Below, piece after piece: positions 12,570-25,229 of a stretch of DNA of 64,000 bases. Origin of the DNA: Fistulifera solaris (Eukaryota; Bacillariophyta; Bacillariophyceae; Naviculales; Stauroneidaceae); NCBI GenBank assembly GCA_030295235.1, contig AP026136.1:744001-808000 (forward strand), read 5' to 3'. The notes under the pieces were generated by a model. It saw nothing but the letters and a program-made list of their open reading frames with translations. It made no database searches and was not told the origin of the DNA. The position numbers and the translations under genes were made by a program. Every line of letters starts with the position of its first letter. Positions within the stretch are counted from its first letter, which is position 1.

Positions 12570-12955
12570 AGAAGATATATTGTAGTTAAAACAATATAAT
12601 CGGTGAGCGCTAAGAAGCGGTCCAAGCTAGAGACGTCTAAGTCTAAGGATGTAGACTCGTCGTCCACTGTTGATTTCAGTATCTTGACCATGACTAAAAT
12701 TCAGTCGTGGCGGCGTCCTGTACTCAAACTAAAAGCAAGTGAAAGATAACTTTACCCTTAGGGGGAAACTCGACGCCAGCACACGTGGAGGGTGGAGGTT
12801 TGGTGATGATTTTTATTTGCGATTTGCGAGGGCCAAGGAAATACGGAGTAAAAATTTTCGACCAAAGAATGATGAAGCACAAAGTGCTATCAACGCTTGT
12901 CGTTTCCCCCTACATTGAGCACAAAATACATATTACCGGCACAATCGTCTTTCCG
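12570..12955. other. Intergenic upstream of the P4H gene
   Basis: No gene is seen. It contains the interrupted palindrome at 12692-12706, listed separately. Confidence 0.55.
12692..12706. promoter_or_regulatory. Interrupted palindrome, copy 1
   Basis: GACTAAAATTCAGTC, about 250 bp before the P4H start. Its reverse complement fits the consensus GACTG(T/G/A)ATT(T/A)(C/T)AGTC shared by three other copies (17914, 25097, 57158). A transcription factor dimer site is inferred from symmetry and position. Confidence 0.45.
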
Positions 12956-14575
12956 ATGAGTCGTCTCTCGATCACTACATCGCGTAAAGCTTTCGCGGTT
13001 CTTTTCTATGCGAGCTGTTTATTGACGAAATCATGGGTTTGCCATGCCGACACGGCTGAGTCAATAACATCCATCCATCTGGAATCGCTGTATTACAGAG
13101 TATTCCCTCGTCGCACTCATGAAGAAGCTGCTGTCATTGAGTGGGGTCATTCAGCAATTATTTCCGCCTTGGATGTCTCTGTCGCACATTTTGGTCCCCA
13201 AACATCACAGGCTGCCTTATTCGAAGTCGAAACGATGCCGATATTAGCATCCCCCATCAACGGTGTCATGTTTGCAGAAAACAAGGAGGGACCTGTAATT
13301 CGAGCTCTCGATAATGCGGAAGATGTAGAGGGTAATGTGGTGGTCATGACGAATGCTGGAAATTCACTTTCGGGAGTGCAAATGGCGCAAATCGCGCAAA
13401 AATCTGGCGCGGCGGCTCTGGTTGTCGTCAACATGAATGAAAAACATCCCGATGATATCTATCGCCTTGTGGGTGATGACACTACTATTGATATTCCCGT
13501 TGTTATGATGTCTTACAATTCGGCGACTGTTTTTACAAGCGCGACGGTTACTCCTGATATGAATCCTGAAGACATTGTCAACCATGGGATGCCCGAACGG
13601 TGAGTTATTTTCACGGGCTTCACAACACATTGCAATCGGCTCTCACGTTATACTGGCTGTTTTTAGTATCCGTCTCTACGCCGGTGGAGATCGACCATTT
13701 TTGAAGACGTGGTTGCGTCAGAACCACCGGTGTATCTCATCCACAACCTTCTGACGGCTGAAGAATGTGAGGCGTTAATACAGAAAGCAGCGCCTTTGGT
13801 ACAACCTGTCGGAAACGAAGAAGATCCTCTTCAACTACTGCAATCACCAGCTGATTATGTCAACTCGCATCGTGCTTTCCTTTGGCAAGGCTTGTGGCAG
13901 ACGGCTGGTGCAAAAGCTATTGAAGAAAGAATTGAGCAGGCTACAGGTTTCCCTCCTGGACATCTGACTGACTTTGTAGTAGATCGTATTGATCCCTCCA
14001 CTTACTGGAAACTACATTACGATAAGTTGGATGCTGCTGCCGGGGGACTTCCCATGGCTACGATTACTATTTTCTTGACAGAAACGGAAGGTAACGGCGC
14101 GTCTATCGTGTATCCTAATGCCAAAGGCGGTCCTGTAAAGATTCAACCACAACAGGGACTCGCCGTCATCCATCATAATGTGAATGAACGTCACCAATTT
14201 GAAAGCAAAGCCATTCACGCCTTGATGCAATCTTCGGAAACGATTTATGTCGCGCGGAAGTATGTCTTGTCGGAGCCCATCTCGAAAGCAAGGCGCGTTG
14301 CTTTGCCGCTATTTGCAATTCTTGCCGGAGGACGTCTACCCGGTTTCTTCACATCAATATACAAGTTGTTCGCGGAGCAATTTGGTCACGAAACAGGCGG
14401 AATGTACTTTGACAAACTCTGTGTTTTCGTTCCAGTCCTCATCATTTTGCTTGTCGTTCAAGTGATCGGTGAGAAGGTAGTACAAAGTTTCCGATCCAGC
14501 TCGGAGACGAAGTCTCCAGCGTCAGAAGAGAAAAGTCGATCGACAAGAAGAAGTAAAACAGAGAAGAACGAATAA
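12956..14575 (+). CDS. PA-domain / prolyl 4-hydroxylase fusion, membrane-anchored
   Basis: A signal peptide (residues ~1-34 from the ATG at 12956) leads into a protease-associated (PA) domain with the usual GNVVVMTN and GAAALVVVNM strands. A 67-nt intron (13600-13666) follows, then a 2-oxoglutarate/Fe(II) dioxygenase domain of the prolyl 4-hydroxylase type. The iron ligands HxD are visible in LHYDKLD (His 14015, Asp 14021); the distal histidine is probably in the HHN/FESKAIH region. A hydrophobic helix (VFVPVLIILLVVQVIG) and a basic tail close the protein, so the enzyme faces the ER/Golgi lumen. A frame break at T5 13698-13702 is fixed by one base. P4Hs hydroxylate proline in secreted proteins, such as the cell-wall proteins of algae; the substrate here is unknown. 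In-frame ATGs upstream of 12956 exist but would bury the signal peptide. Confidence 0.82.
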
Positions 14576-14825
14576 ACAAGAATTGTGGTACATACTCAGA
14601 AAAGAACCAACCATGGCTAACACTTTCAATTGGGCATATTCTGTAGTCAGATGTCACCAGAGGAATATATGCTAAATCATACTTATTTGGTCATCATCAT
14701 TTAGAGGTCAACAATCTAGAGTAGTATGAACTGGAATTGTCATAGAAATAGACAACAACTACAACTTCGAGAAAAAGGGAAAAATAACAAAGCGATAATC
14801 ATTCCTCTCCTAAAGCTGAATCGGA

Positions 14826-16393
14826 TCATTGAGACAGTTTTTCCGGTGAGTGAAAGCCAAGAGCATCGTCAAGTACCGTGATGGCCGTACTCAAGCGGTC
14901 GAATCCATCCAACAATTCATCTTCGGTAATTACCAAAGGTGGCGAACAATGCACGTGGGGGTAGCGATGAAGTCCTACCAATCCAGCTTCGTGATATGCT
15001 TGCTTGTATTTATGAAATGCATCGTGTGCAGGTTCGTGCTGCAGCTTTGGAATAGCCCCTGTCAAATCCTGTACGTCAAAGCATCCAAAAAGACCAATGG
15101 CGCGGTATTGCTTGATACACGGATGCTGATCTGCCAGACGCTGCATGTTCGCTTCAAAGATAGGTGCCAAGTGTTGCACGTGGCCCACAATGTCATTCTG
15201 AATTAGGAATTTGACAGCTTCGTAGGCAGTAGCAAGGGCGACAGGATGCGCTTGATACGTCGAGCCCCAACCCAGCGGCTTGTCTTCGAAGAAAGTCATA
15301 ATCTCTTCGGAACACGCGGTCATGGAAAGGGGGATGGCGGCACCCGAAATGCCTTTGGCAGCCGAAACAATATCGGGCATAACACCATCATAATGCTGAA
15401 AACCAAATAACTTTCCAGTGCGTCCAAAGCCCACCATTACTTCATCGACATGCATGAGAATTCCGTATTTATCACAAATAGCTCGAATCCCTTGCATATA
15501 ACCCGTTGGCATAATCAGACAACCACCTGCACCCACGATGCTTTCCATCATGATGGAAGCGACATTATCTGGTCCTTCATTCAAAATCTGCTCTTCCAGC
15601 ATGTTAAGAGCACTCTGCACTCGTTCCTCTTCGGTTGCTCCATTCCCGCCGTGGTTGAAGAAGAGAGGAAAAGGATTGAACGCTTTGACAAAGCCCGGGT
15701 TGTTGTCACTCCCATACCATCGTCGAAAGTCGCCCGTGGCGGCCCGGCGGCCGCCGTGGCTCCATGATAGGATCGGTACCAGCTGATGATTTTTTGGCGC
15801 CCCGTGAAGCGACGCGCCATCATAATCCCTGCCTCATTGGCCTCGGCACCACTGGATGGAAAGACGGCGGCTCTCAAGTTGCCGGGAAGTATTTCCGCCA
15901 TGAGTTGATTCATCCGCGTACGAACTTCCGTCATCCCGATGCCTCCGTAGGTAAAGGGTAGTTGAGTCATTTGATACGCGGCGGCTTCGACGAGACTCTT
16001 TGGAACGGAATGTCCTAAATTGGCACAAACTGCTTGGGATGTCCAGTCGAGATATTTGTTGCCCTCATCGTCGTACAAGTACACGCCTTCTCCATGCGTC
16101 ATATTGGGAATGTTGTCGCGTGCCTGGCCGGGTACCCACGTCATCATGAAAGGATTCTCGGCTCTCGACTGATGGAGCTTTTCGGATGTCCAGGTCCCCA
16201 ATGGCTGAAAGTGTGCCGGATCGACAGCGGGGACCTTGGTCTGAGCATTGTTTTTCGCCTGCCGTATCGCGCCAAAGAGCGGAAGAAGTGAGTGAAGAAG
16301 CGTATAATGATTGACGTTTTTCAGGGTGTGTATCAGCAACATCGAAGAACATATCGAATAGGTTGGTTGTAATTTTGCAGAGACACCATCCAC
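14826..16393 (-). CDS. Class III (omega) aminotransferase, PLP-dependent
   Basis: The fold-type I aminotransferase signature is clear: GxEANE-type motif (SSGAEANEAG), the SYHGAT turn, HVDEVMVGFGRTG with the cofactor-ring aspartate, and the Schiff-base lysine in SAAKGISG (Lys codon 15354-15356 on the minus strand). Class III enzymes move amino groups from omega-amino acids, taurine, GABA or beta-alanine to pyruvate or oxoglutarate; the substrate cannot be set here. About 60 residues precede the catalytic part; they contain a hydrophobic stretch and may be a targeting sequence or a misassigned first exon. The frame changes at C3 15743-15745, directly after SYHGATAAAG; one extra base gives a continuous enzyme of the usual length. 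Confidence 0.9.
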
Positions 16394-18090
16394 ATTGAAG
16401 AAGAAGATGTCAAGAACGTTCTTTCAGGTGAGATTTGGCGGATAACCCAACCCAGTTCGGGCGTTTTTTTGGACGGATAACCTCTTGAATCCGAAAATCA
16501 TCCGACCTCTCGGTCCGGGGAAGACCTGGCGGCAATAGCAAACGACCATTTACCAGCTTGTATTCATTCGAGAACCATTCCAATTTCTTTGAAAAATTTT
16601 ATTTTGATCAATATTAAAAGGCTTTTTCAATGCCAGGATTCTCATTATCGAGCCTTGGATCGGAATTTGCATCCGTGATTGAGCACCAAAACCTTCAACG
16701 ATGTCTTACCTCCAACGAAGGAAGCGCACGTGACCACGATCGGGCACTTTTGGGCACCTTCCGGTGAATGACTGCAGAAGCATTGGCCAGGGCGTGGTAT
16801 TTGGCGCTCATTGTGTCAAACAATGCTCGGAACGGTTAAAATTCTGTGTTTAAAAAAAATACTTCGTAATAAAAATGATGGCTGTGAAATTCTCATCCGA
16901 AGCAGAAGAGACTTTTGTCTTTGCAACGTGCAAATCAGAAAGGGTTGAGACTACTTTCTCATAGTACACGATCTACGTTCATATTTAGGTATGTAGAATG
17001 TCAGTATGTATTTGTCGTTCAATGCGAGGTCGGCTTTCCCTTGCCTCGCAACAATCGAGATACGACTCCTCAAATCGAATTCTCACTCTAAGCTGAACAG
17101 TACCTTGCCCCCACAACGTGGGCCATCTGCTGGATTGCGAGCTATTTGCTATTTCTTTGACAGGTTCGCCATTTTCCGTCTGTTCGCGCGAGACAGCGTT
17201 TCCACCGTACAAGTACCTGGTACGTTCTACGTGATGCATCATCGTGGAGCGTCTTCTTTTTCTCGGAATGCCATGTACTGTTTATCGTATAGATAGATAG
17301 CTTATTGGTTCTGGGTTCTAAATCAATCTTGTTCAGTAGAACTTCGAGTCTTGTCTGGTGGTCTGGTGATGACTACGCCGTTCATGAGGGCGAGTTTCAG
17401 AAATTGAGCAATTGTCGTTCATTGGACTCTAGACGCTGCGCTGGAACGTCCATCCGTTTTGTTCGTTTTTGTAATCTATATGTGTCAACATTACAATGAA
17501 GCTACTAGAGGCATTGCAACGCGCCACAATGATGATGATTCATTCGCTCCGTCGAAAATCTCCTGTATACACATTCTTGCGATCCAATGTTCTTGCATCT
17601 TCGTTCGTTTTGCTGACTTTTGGTTAGCTGAATGTGTGGTGATATCAGGAGGCATATGTTTCTATGTGCAATGCACCAAGATTCTTTCCGTAGACGGAAA
17701 TTTGGACGATAAAGTGCGGTTCATGGAGCTTTTACAAAATGTGAAGTGGAGTGTTGAACAATTTGCTTTGATTGATAGACTTTCAACACACCTTCCTGAA
17801 TTCAAAATTTATATAATTTGGGAATTAAATTTACGTTATGTACGTCATGCGTGTGAAAATGCTCACTTTTTCCTTTTTCGCCTCGCGGCCGACATTTCCC
17901 CTATTTTTACCACGACTGGATTACAGTCACGAGACGTCGACGAGGACAGACCACCTCATCATCATCGAAATAAAATGAACTTCGCCTCGACGATCGACGA
18001 CTCTCGACAAATGAGCAAGTTTTTGTTCATCATACGAGTGCCATCCCTTCCAAGCATCAACGCTTTGGTAGAAGACGATAGAGTATTCAA
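16394..18090. other. Divergent intergenic region, 1.7 kb, no gene seen
   Basis: The largest spacer of the window, between the aminotransferase and SCO1. A long open frame at 17459-18124 begins with TTG, lacks family likeness and runs into SCO1 in another frame, so I do not call it. Present are a CGGATAACC direct repeat (~16439 and ~16475), the 12-mer GTTAAAATTCTG at 16835-16846 that matches the inverted repeat at 36449, and the palindrome at 17914. Confidence 0.5.
17914..17928. promoter_or_regulatory. Interrupted palindrome, copy 2
   Basis: GACTGGATTACAGTC, flanked by CAC on the left and ACGAG on the right, about 160 bp before the SCO1 start. Same consensus as copies at 12692, 25097 and 57158. 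Confidence 0.45.
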
Positions 18091-19137
18091 ATGCTATCCT
18101 CTATTTCCCGAACTCGACTGCTGAGCGTGCGGGCTGCTGGTATCCAGCGTCCAGCGCCAAAACTCGCCCGATGGAGTAGTAGTAATGCGGGCGGGGCACC
18201 CAACATGAAGGGCCCCGTCAGCTGGCGTTCTTTATTTCTGGCGGGTGTTGCCGCGGCAACGGCAGTCGCTTATTATCAAGTCGAACGAGAGAGACGTTTA
18301 GAGCAAGCCATGGGAAAAATTGTATCGAGTGAGTCGGAAGGGTGGACACCGCGTCCGGATTATTTGGCCAAACGGAAATTCGTTCCCACCAAATGGGGCT
18401 GGTTCCCCGAGAAGGATGGATTTGGAGCGCGTGAGTGTCGGTTTCGCTACGAATACATCCTTGGAACAAAAATTATTCGGCTGTGATATCAGTTGGATCT
18501 TTATTCTTGACTGACATTTGCTTTTGTCTTTGCATCTACAGCGGGTAAGCCTGCCATCGGTGGGCCCTGGTCTTTAGTCGATCTCAAGGGAAACTTGGTG
18601 ACAAACAAATCATTTGAAGGAAAGTGGCTCTTACTATATTTTGGATTTGCAAGATGTCCCGATATTTGTCCTTCCGAAATGGTGAAAGTAGGCAAGGTGA
18701 TGGATACTCTCAAAGAAAAACATCCAGAACTGTACAAAAGGTCGTCCCCGTCTTCGTTTCGGTGGATCCAGCTCGTGACTCATTAACAGCATTAAGAGCT
18801 TATGCGCAAGATTTTCACCCAGATTATGTCTTTTTAACTGGTTCCCCAACGCAGGTGCAGCAAATGGCGAAGCTATTTCGTGTTTATGTGAGTAAGGCAG
18901 ATGAAACAGAAGATGGCGACTATTTAGTGGATCATTCCATTGTTATCTATTTTCATAATGATAAGGGGGATCTGGAGGATTGCTTCACTCAGTCAATGCG
19001 TCATACCGATGTCACGGAAAAGATCGTAAGTTGGAACTTGCCCTTTGTGTTTGTCGCGACACCTTTGTCTCTCATTTGCTTTTGCTTTTGCTCAGGTCGA
19101 ACTCATGACGGCGAAGAAAATGCCCGTTATATCATAA
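18091..19137 (+). CDS. SCO1: SCO1/SenC copper chaperone for cytochrome c oxidase
   Basis: This thioredoxin-fold mitochondrial inner-membrane protein passes copper to the CuA site of COX2. The N-terminus is arginine- and serine-rich (mitochondrial presequence), followed by one helix (LFLAGVAAATAVAYY). The copper ligands are present: CPDIC (Cys codons 18655 and 18667) and the histidine in DYLVDHS (18933-18935). Three exons are joined by introns 18431-18541 (111 nt) and 19026-19095 (70 nt); the last exon adds only 13 residues (VELMTAKKMPVIS). One base is missing in A4 18736-18739; with it the sequence reads on into VPVFVSVDPARD, the family's conserved core. The stop is 60 bp from the convergent translocator gene. 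Confidence 0.95.
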
Positions 19138-19197
19138 TCCTTTGCTGGAGCCATCAGACAGTGCATGTTACCCTGTGGTTGCTCGCTGCAATTGGTT

Positions 19198-20336
19198 TCA
19201 TACGTCGTTGCTATCGACGTCCCTTTCTTCTCGTAGTATTTCTTCGTAGGAATCCGAACTATTTTGCCGTTTCGATCTTCGTAGTTCTACTTTCGATTTC
19301 TCTAGTCTATTGATGCGTGGCCCTGCTGATTCTGTCGAAGATTCGTACGGATCTGCAATCTCCTCTCCGGACTCGCTTGCTTCTACCTGTTCATACCGAC
19401 CCGCGCCCTCTTGTTTCTTTTCCAGATGGAAAACCAGTTTGTACATTAAAACTCCTCCAAATATGATGAGGCACGCCACTATTCTTCTGGGAGTTATTCT
19501 GTCACCAAAAATTAGAACTCCTAAGAAGATTGTGAAAATCTCCTTCAAAACCCCTCCGATCATAAGAATGATGGCGCTGGCATGCATGATTAAATAGAAT
19601 TCACAGAGTATCATAACAATCGCCAAAAATGCTCCAAGTCCTCCCAGCGCCAAAGACGACATGATGAATTCTCCAGAACGGTTTGCCAACTGAGTCCACG
19701 GTCGTTCAATGATGATGGAGAGCATCAACAAACTCCAAAACATACTCGGTGCCAGCAAACGCATCGTTGCTATTGTTGTCTTGATCGGAGGTTCCATGGT
19801 TTGTAGCTTGAGCTGTACGAGTGTCCACCGTGCCCCACTTAGCATACTCGCGGTGATACAGAGTAAAAAACCGGCCCACTGAAATTCCTTGTGACTTTCG
19901 TCACTCTCGTCATTTTCGCTAATGGTCAGTAATTCTCCTGCAACTATCACAATCACCACACCAATCAAAGGCCAAGTAATTTTCTCGATACCTAACGCAT
20001 AGGCCCACCCCAGCACAAAGACGGGCGTCGATGCCTTGGCCATGGTATAAATCGTCAACGAAATAGAAACCATCGCCAAATTCGAAAAACCAACGTCACC
20101 GGAAGTCACCATTCCGCAGGGAATACTGATCAAAGCCCATTCTTTCCAAGTCATTGTCGTGACCCGTTCCCCGCCCAACGATTTGAAGCAACGACAAGCC
20201 ACGACACTAAATATCCATTGCATCAAGAAGTGGACTGTGGTCATCAGCAAAGGGCAAGGAAACGCACGTTCGTCCTTTCCGAACACTTTTTGTTGTAAAT
20301 GGAAAGTAACGACGAAAATAAAAACCAGCCGGCCAT
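19198..20336 (-). CDS. Drug/metabolite superfamily translocator (TPT / SLC35C2-like)
   Basis: A multi-span carrier of the triose-phosphate/nucleotide-sugar translocator group, with about ten helices and a charged C-terminal tail (KKQEGAGRYEQVEASESGEE). The start region reads SIYNKKVFGKD then FPCPLLMTTVHF, a typical first helix of SLC35C2-like members. Getting it requires the ATG at 20336 plus one added base in T5 20287-20291. The ATG at 20342 in the other frame gives an untypical N-terminus. The C-terminal half keeps LKEIFTIFLGVLIFGD, the conserved motif of TPT-like carriers. There is no plastid presequence, so a Golgi/ER location is more likely than a plastid envelope phosphate translocator. 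The transported sugar or phosphate is unknown. Confidence 0.83.
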
Positions 20337-21015
20337 CTTGCATTAATAGAAAGTGAGACTAAATGAAGGCTGGAAGCGATGTTACGGCGATCACTGCAGT
20401 CGAAACGTACCGCCGGTAAATATGTGCAGTGTTGCTCGTAAACGGAATGAAGGGGTATAGAAGGCGGCATGTCAGATTTATTATTGAGGTTCTAGAGAAA
20501 AGGAAGCGAATGAAAACTTGAATAGTTGCCATGGATAGGCGAAGATAGATGACAACAAAGACTGCGTAACAATTGGGCTCAATGAAGAAACACGCTTTGA
20601 CAAAAAGAAGTCATCTTGTTACTCTAGTATTTTTGATTGTTGCGGAAAAGACCTAAAACGGATGGGAAAGACTCTCTTGTATAAGTTGTACCCAACTGGT
20701 ACTTGAACTCCTATCAATAAGTGACCGACTGGTACTAAATGCCTTAATTAAAATGTGTCACAAGTAAAAGTTCAACGGAAAGTTGACTAGGAGCTCAACA
20801 TGGCATTAAGACACAGTGTGACAAAATAACTACGGATAAGTCTTCCTCACCGCTTTGCAGACTTGGGTGTTGTTTCTAAGCCGCTTTCGTCTCTCTATTT
20901 ATTCAGCGTTCGCACTGAGTTTGCATATCGTCTCCTTAGGTTGGTTTCGGAAATTTTTTGACCGTATTGCCGTAGCTACTTTCCTCGTTCAATAACGAAA
21001 AACAAAGCTGAAAAT
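20337..21015. other. Intergenic, no gene seen
   Basis: Upstream of the translocator and downstream of MMS19. The only item noted is a short direct repeat, AACTGGTACT (~20694) and GACTGGTACT (~20727). Confidence 0.5.
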
Positions 21016-24000
21016 CTACTCTATCAACAACCATGTGTTCCGTACTTCAACACACGTTTGTCGTAAAAGCCCGGAAGGATGGTTCATTGCAGCTCCAAGA
21101 ATGGATACCACGGGACCTTTGACTTCTTTCACTATACGATGAATTCCAGCTAAACTCGCCACGGTTTGTATCGTTTGAAGAGCAAGTAACTTGCACGATA
21201 GAGATCCGAATTCATCTGCTTTGACAAATGCTCGCATCGCACCAACCACAATTCGGTATTCCAGCCCGTTGACACTGCTTGATGCAAACGATAGCAGTTT
21301 CACAATAGCGGCCAGCGTAACTTTCATCACGGTCGGTGCATGAGGACCCGATTGATCGAGCATGTCCAAGGACAGTCCCCGAACGAGAACACGAGCAAAA
21401 ACCTGCATTTGTGGGGAAAGAATTGTTCGAAGGTCGGCAAGACATAATAAGTTTCCAACCGCTGCAAGCTCTCCAACGGAAAAATCGGATGCTTCTTGGA
21501 AGTTAGTGTAAAGGTGTTTCGAAGCTAAATGAATCAGCCGTTGCTTCCAAAGTTGCGCGGGCTTATCTGTATTGAAAATAGATCCAAGTGATGAAGCAGC
21601 TGTTACGCGGATAGTGAGCGCCATATCCGCGTATTGGATTGTCCTTAGATCAAGTTCGTCGGTGCTTGCTGAAGGAGCGCAAAGAATACCATCGCATGCA
21701 ACACTCAAAACCAACTGGAGCACTCTGTCCGCTGTCTTCGATGACAAGCCACCTTTGAGTGCAGCAGCTGATCCAAGGACTCCAAGAAGAGATATACAAT
21801 CGCATACCTCCGCTGTTGAAAACCTAATGCCCTCTAGCCTCAACTCCGACCCCTCTTGAAATGCGCCGATGAAAGTTTCGATTTTCTTCCCGACTGTTTC
21901 AAGAATAAGGGATTGTATTGGGCAATTTGTTGAATCAGGAGAAAATTTCCAGGCCACGCAATGAAGGCATTGGGCTGCATAGGATCGAGCGTTCGCTGGA
22001 TACTGTTTTGACAATGCAAATTCTGCTAGGGCAAATCGCATTCCCCATAGTTTACTTTCCGCGCTGGAGCCTAAAAGTAATCCATCGTGACAAAGAGCGG
22101 AGGATAGAAATACTGTCCCGATTACGTTCTTCAAAATTTCTTTTGATTCACAAGCTTGTATAGAAGAGTGAAAAATAGTTTGTATCAAGGCTTCCACATG
22201 TTCGGCGACGGCTACACGCTTGTATGCAGCAGCTAAGAATGACGCGATCGGAAGAACCTTGTTTAATCCTGTCTCCAAGTCCGCCATGCACGCCAAGTCT
22301 TTGCTGTAGCAAACGGCGAGCTTATCCAGTAGCTCGACTGCGGTACAACCCGGTGTGTCGAGTTTCTGAAATGCACGAGCACTGAACGAGCCGTTCTCGA
22401 TAAAGATCAAAGAAAGAAGTCGTGCACATTGCTCCACTTCACCAAGCTTATGTTCGCCCAGAGCACCCATCATTTTACCTGCCACGCGATGGACAACAGA
22501 CGAAGCCGAGGACAAGCTTGACGTAGTGGCTAGACCGAGTGCAGATTGATCGTTTCTTTCATCGATCCTTGGCAAACAAGAAGAAGATACGAGTCGCGAC
22601 AATGCTTCGCTTTTGAAAAATAATGGTGTCGACATGCTTTGTAAGGCTTCTGTGTCACTCAAAGCTTTACCGAGCATCCGCCCGGTTACCTCTGCGCAGG
22701 CCTGAGTCCAGCTCAATGGACCAGCCATCTCTCCATCATCACATACAACTTGAAGGAGAGATTGAAGAAAACTATCAATGTGTTCCGAGTGATCTTCAAG
22801 AGAACCTGGCGGCGAATTGATGAGAATTGATTCGATTGTGCGTATAGCAGCAATGCGTACTCCAGTCCATGATTCAGCCGGCGGAAGCGCGTTCAACAGC
22901 GAAAGGACTTTATCTAAAGCAGTGGCGCTATACGGAGCTAGGGGATGCGGAACAATAGCTACTCCCTGTTCCTTTGCCTTTTCCAATGCTACCACGGTCG
23001 AAGAAAAGAACGCTCCAACTCCGTACAAAGAACTAGCGACGTCAGCTTCTTCACTTGGGGCAGAATCCAATTGTTGTAATAGTAATTCCAAGAAATCTTC
23101 CAGCGTTTGGCGAAGGGTTTGAGGTCCTCCGCAAGAACACAGACATGCTGCGTATGCAATGGCAACTCTTTTTGCGAAGGAGATTGCATTTTCGAGCACA
23201 TTGTTTTTAGTGTGTCTCCCACAAAAGCGGACCAGTGATCACGAGAAACTCGTTCCGCATGAGCAGCGATCCTCGAGATCAAGTCGCGGCACTGGTCCGC
23301 CAGGACGTGGTTCGTATCTTGCGATTCTTTACCACCAGCGGCGCTTGACGTCTGATCATGAACGATTACGAGAGCATCGGAAAGATCCCGCAACTGTGCT
23401 GGTGCTAAAAGACCGATCCGGCTCCTATCGCTTCCGCTATCGAAGAGCATAGACTCGAGGTCTTCTAATCCCTCACGGAGCTCTTTCGTCGTGGGCGGTC
23501 CATCTCCTGGAGGTGGTACGAGTACTTCGAGGACAAGACCTAGACTTAGTCGAATCATGCTATCCTCTCCGGCTTGGACAAGTGCGTCGTCGTAGTCGAA
23601 ATTTCGTAAAATAGACGATAAAGCGCCTCGTAGGCCCTCCCGGGTAATTCCATGGGTATCGTTTGGCGGTGGTGTGAATTGAATCGGGTAGTATGGTGCC
23701 ACCACCTCAAAAATTTCGCCGATCGGCATTGTGCTGACAAGTGGACGGAATGCCACAAGCATTGTGTTCAAAACTTGTAGTAACTGCATGAGACAACGTG
23801 GGTCCGATTCGCCTTGCAAGCAGCGGGCAGCGAAAGTGGCAAAGCGCTGTAGTTCTTGTTGTGTTGCTAAAGTAAGTTGAGACGTCGATGACTTATGGTA
23901 TTGTTCGGCAATTGAGTCAATAGCAGCACGTAAGAGCTGAAAACAGAGTGAGCGGCGAGTTCTGGGAAGTACAGATAGACCCGAAAGATTGTTTGATTTG

Positions 24001-24673
24001 TATTGATCCCATTCGTTGTCCTCGGGCACCGCACATCGTCGTTGAATCGAAATCAATGTATATTGTAAACGAATTTGCACGAATTCATCAAACAAGTCAA
24101 CATTCGGATCCATTGGTAAACGAACAAGAGCATGCAATCCTTCCATGGCCTCGTCACGTATTTGTTCATCGCGATCCTCCTCTGGATCCGGTTCCACCGG
24201 ACCGCAGTGCTCTTGATAAAAGTTTCCCAGTAGTCGTGTGGTCGTCAACGATAGTGGCATACGCTGACAGGCTTCTAGCGCTCCACGTAAGCACGCCAGT
24301 GCCACCAGGCGCGCACTCAAACTTCCCGAAAAGGCCGGACCTAATTGTTGGATTAAAAGTGCTAGCAACTCTTCGTGAGACGACTTTGTCGACAAACTGA
24401 AGCCCTCATCCGTCACGACGCGGGTTCCTTTCAAAATGGAGCGAAAGAAGTTCCTGGATTCTTCGCGTTGGGCGTTCGCATTCGTAGAAGATGCCAAACA
24501 CGCATCCTTTGAATTGTATGAGATGGGATTGTCAGAAAGATGAAGAGATTATGTGATGATTCGTCGGAGCTTGCGATTCGGACAGAATTACGCACCTTCC
24601 AAATGCGAAAGAGCTCTTCGGTTGTCCCCGATAGCGCCGTCGATATTTGTGTAGCTTCACTCACAACCGACAT
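21016..24673 (-). CDS. MMS19: MMS19, cytosolic Fe-S targeting factor
   Basis: A HEAT-repeat scaffold of about 1,190 residues. MMS19 is part of the cytosolic iron-sulfur assembly targeting complex, which loads Fe-S clusters onto DNA polymerases, primase and the XPD helicase. Identification rests on an N-terminal block ending in EIFEVVAPYYPIQFTPPPND plus HGITRE (around 23640-23720), close to the MMS19 signature in animals and yeast, and on helical repeats over the rest. The first exon (24673-24596) encodes 26 residues; an 88-nt intron (24508-24595) joins it to the main exon. The frame shifts at T5 23204-23208; one added base gives LKNNVLENAISFAKRV and a continuous repeat array. The C-terminal ~300 residues carry the last HEAT repeats, the region that binds CIA partners in other species. 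Confidence 0.9.
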
Positions 24674-25229
24674 GATACTATAACTTGATAAATGATGGCC
24701 TGAAATACGATTGAGAATGGATTTATTCTATCTTAATCTATCTGTTACTTCATTATTTTTGGTGGCAAAAAGATGCGCCGCCACGAAATAGATTGTGCAC
24801 AGTGCGCCGCCCGTTTTCCTCCAATTTGTGGGAATGACTTGTTGTGACTCAACTCGATGGCAGTCCCGGGACTTGTCAACCCGATGATTCACTTATCAAA
24901 TAAAACTCCCTCGGTACAGTATGCTATTGTTGAACATTTGGTCGTGCTTCTACTTCACGATATTATATCCAAGGTTTTTCAAAAAGTCCATCAGTCATTC
25001 TTGTCCAGCGACGATCGACGATAGGCTTGCAACTCTCTTTCGAAAATTCCATTTCAGAATGTACTATCATCTCAAGTGTAAGCGACCTTTCGCCACGACT
25101 GTATTTCAGTCATGAGTCTTCATCAGCCACTCTGCTTTCTCTAGGAGTAACATTTTAACACCCACGTTCACAACAACAAGCGAAGATGATACCACTTGCT
25201 TTTTCTATTACCCATGATCATGAGGAACA
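24674..25229. other. Divergent intergenic region
   Basis: Between MMS19 and the sulfotransferase. No gene is seen. It holds palindrome copy 3 at 25097. Confidence 0.55.
25097..25111. promoter_or_regulatory. Interrupted palindrome, copy 3
   Basis: GACTGTATTTCAGTC flanked by CCAC and ATGAG, 119 bp before the sulfotransferase start. Confidence 0.45.

Noticed and set aside
17459-18124. 221-codon frame upstream of SCO1
   Set aside because: It starts at TTG, has no family likeness, and overlaps the SCO1 start in another frame.
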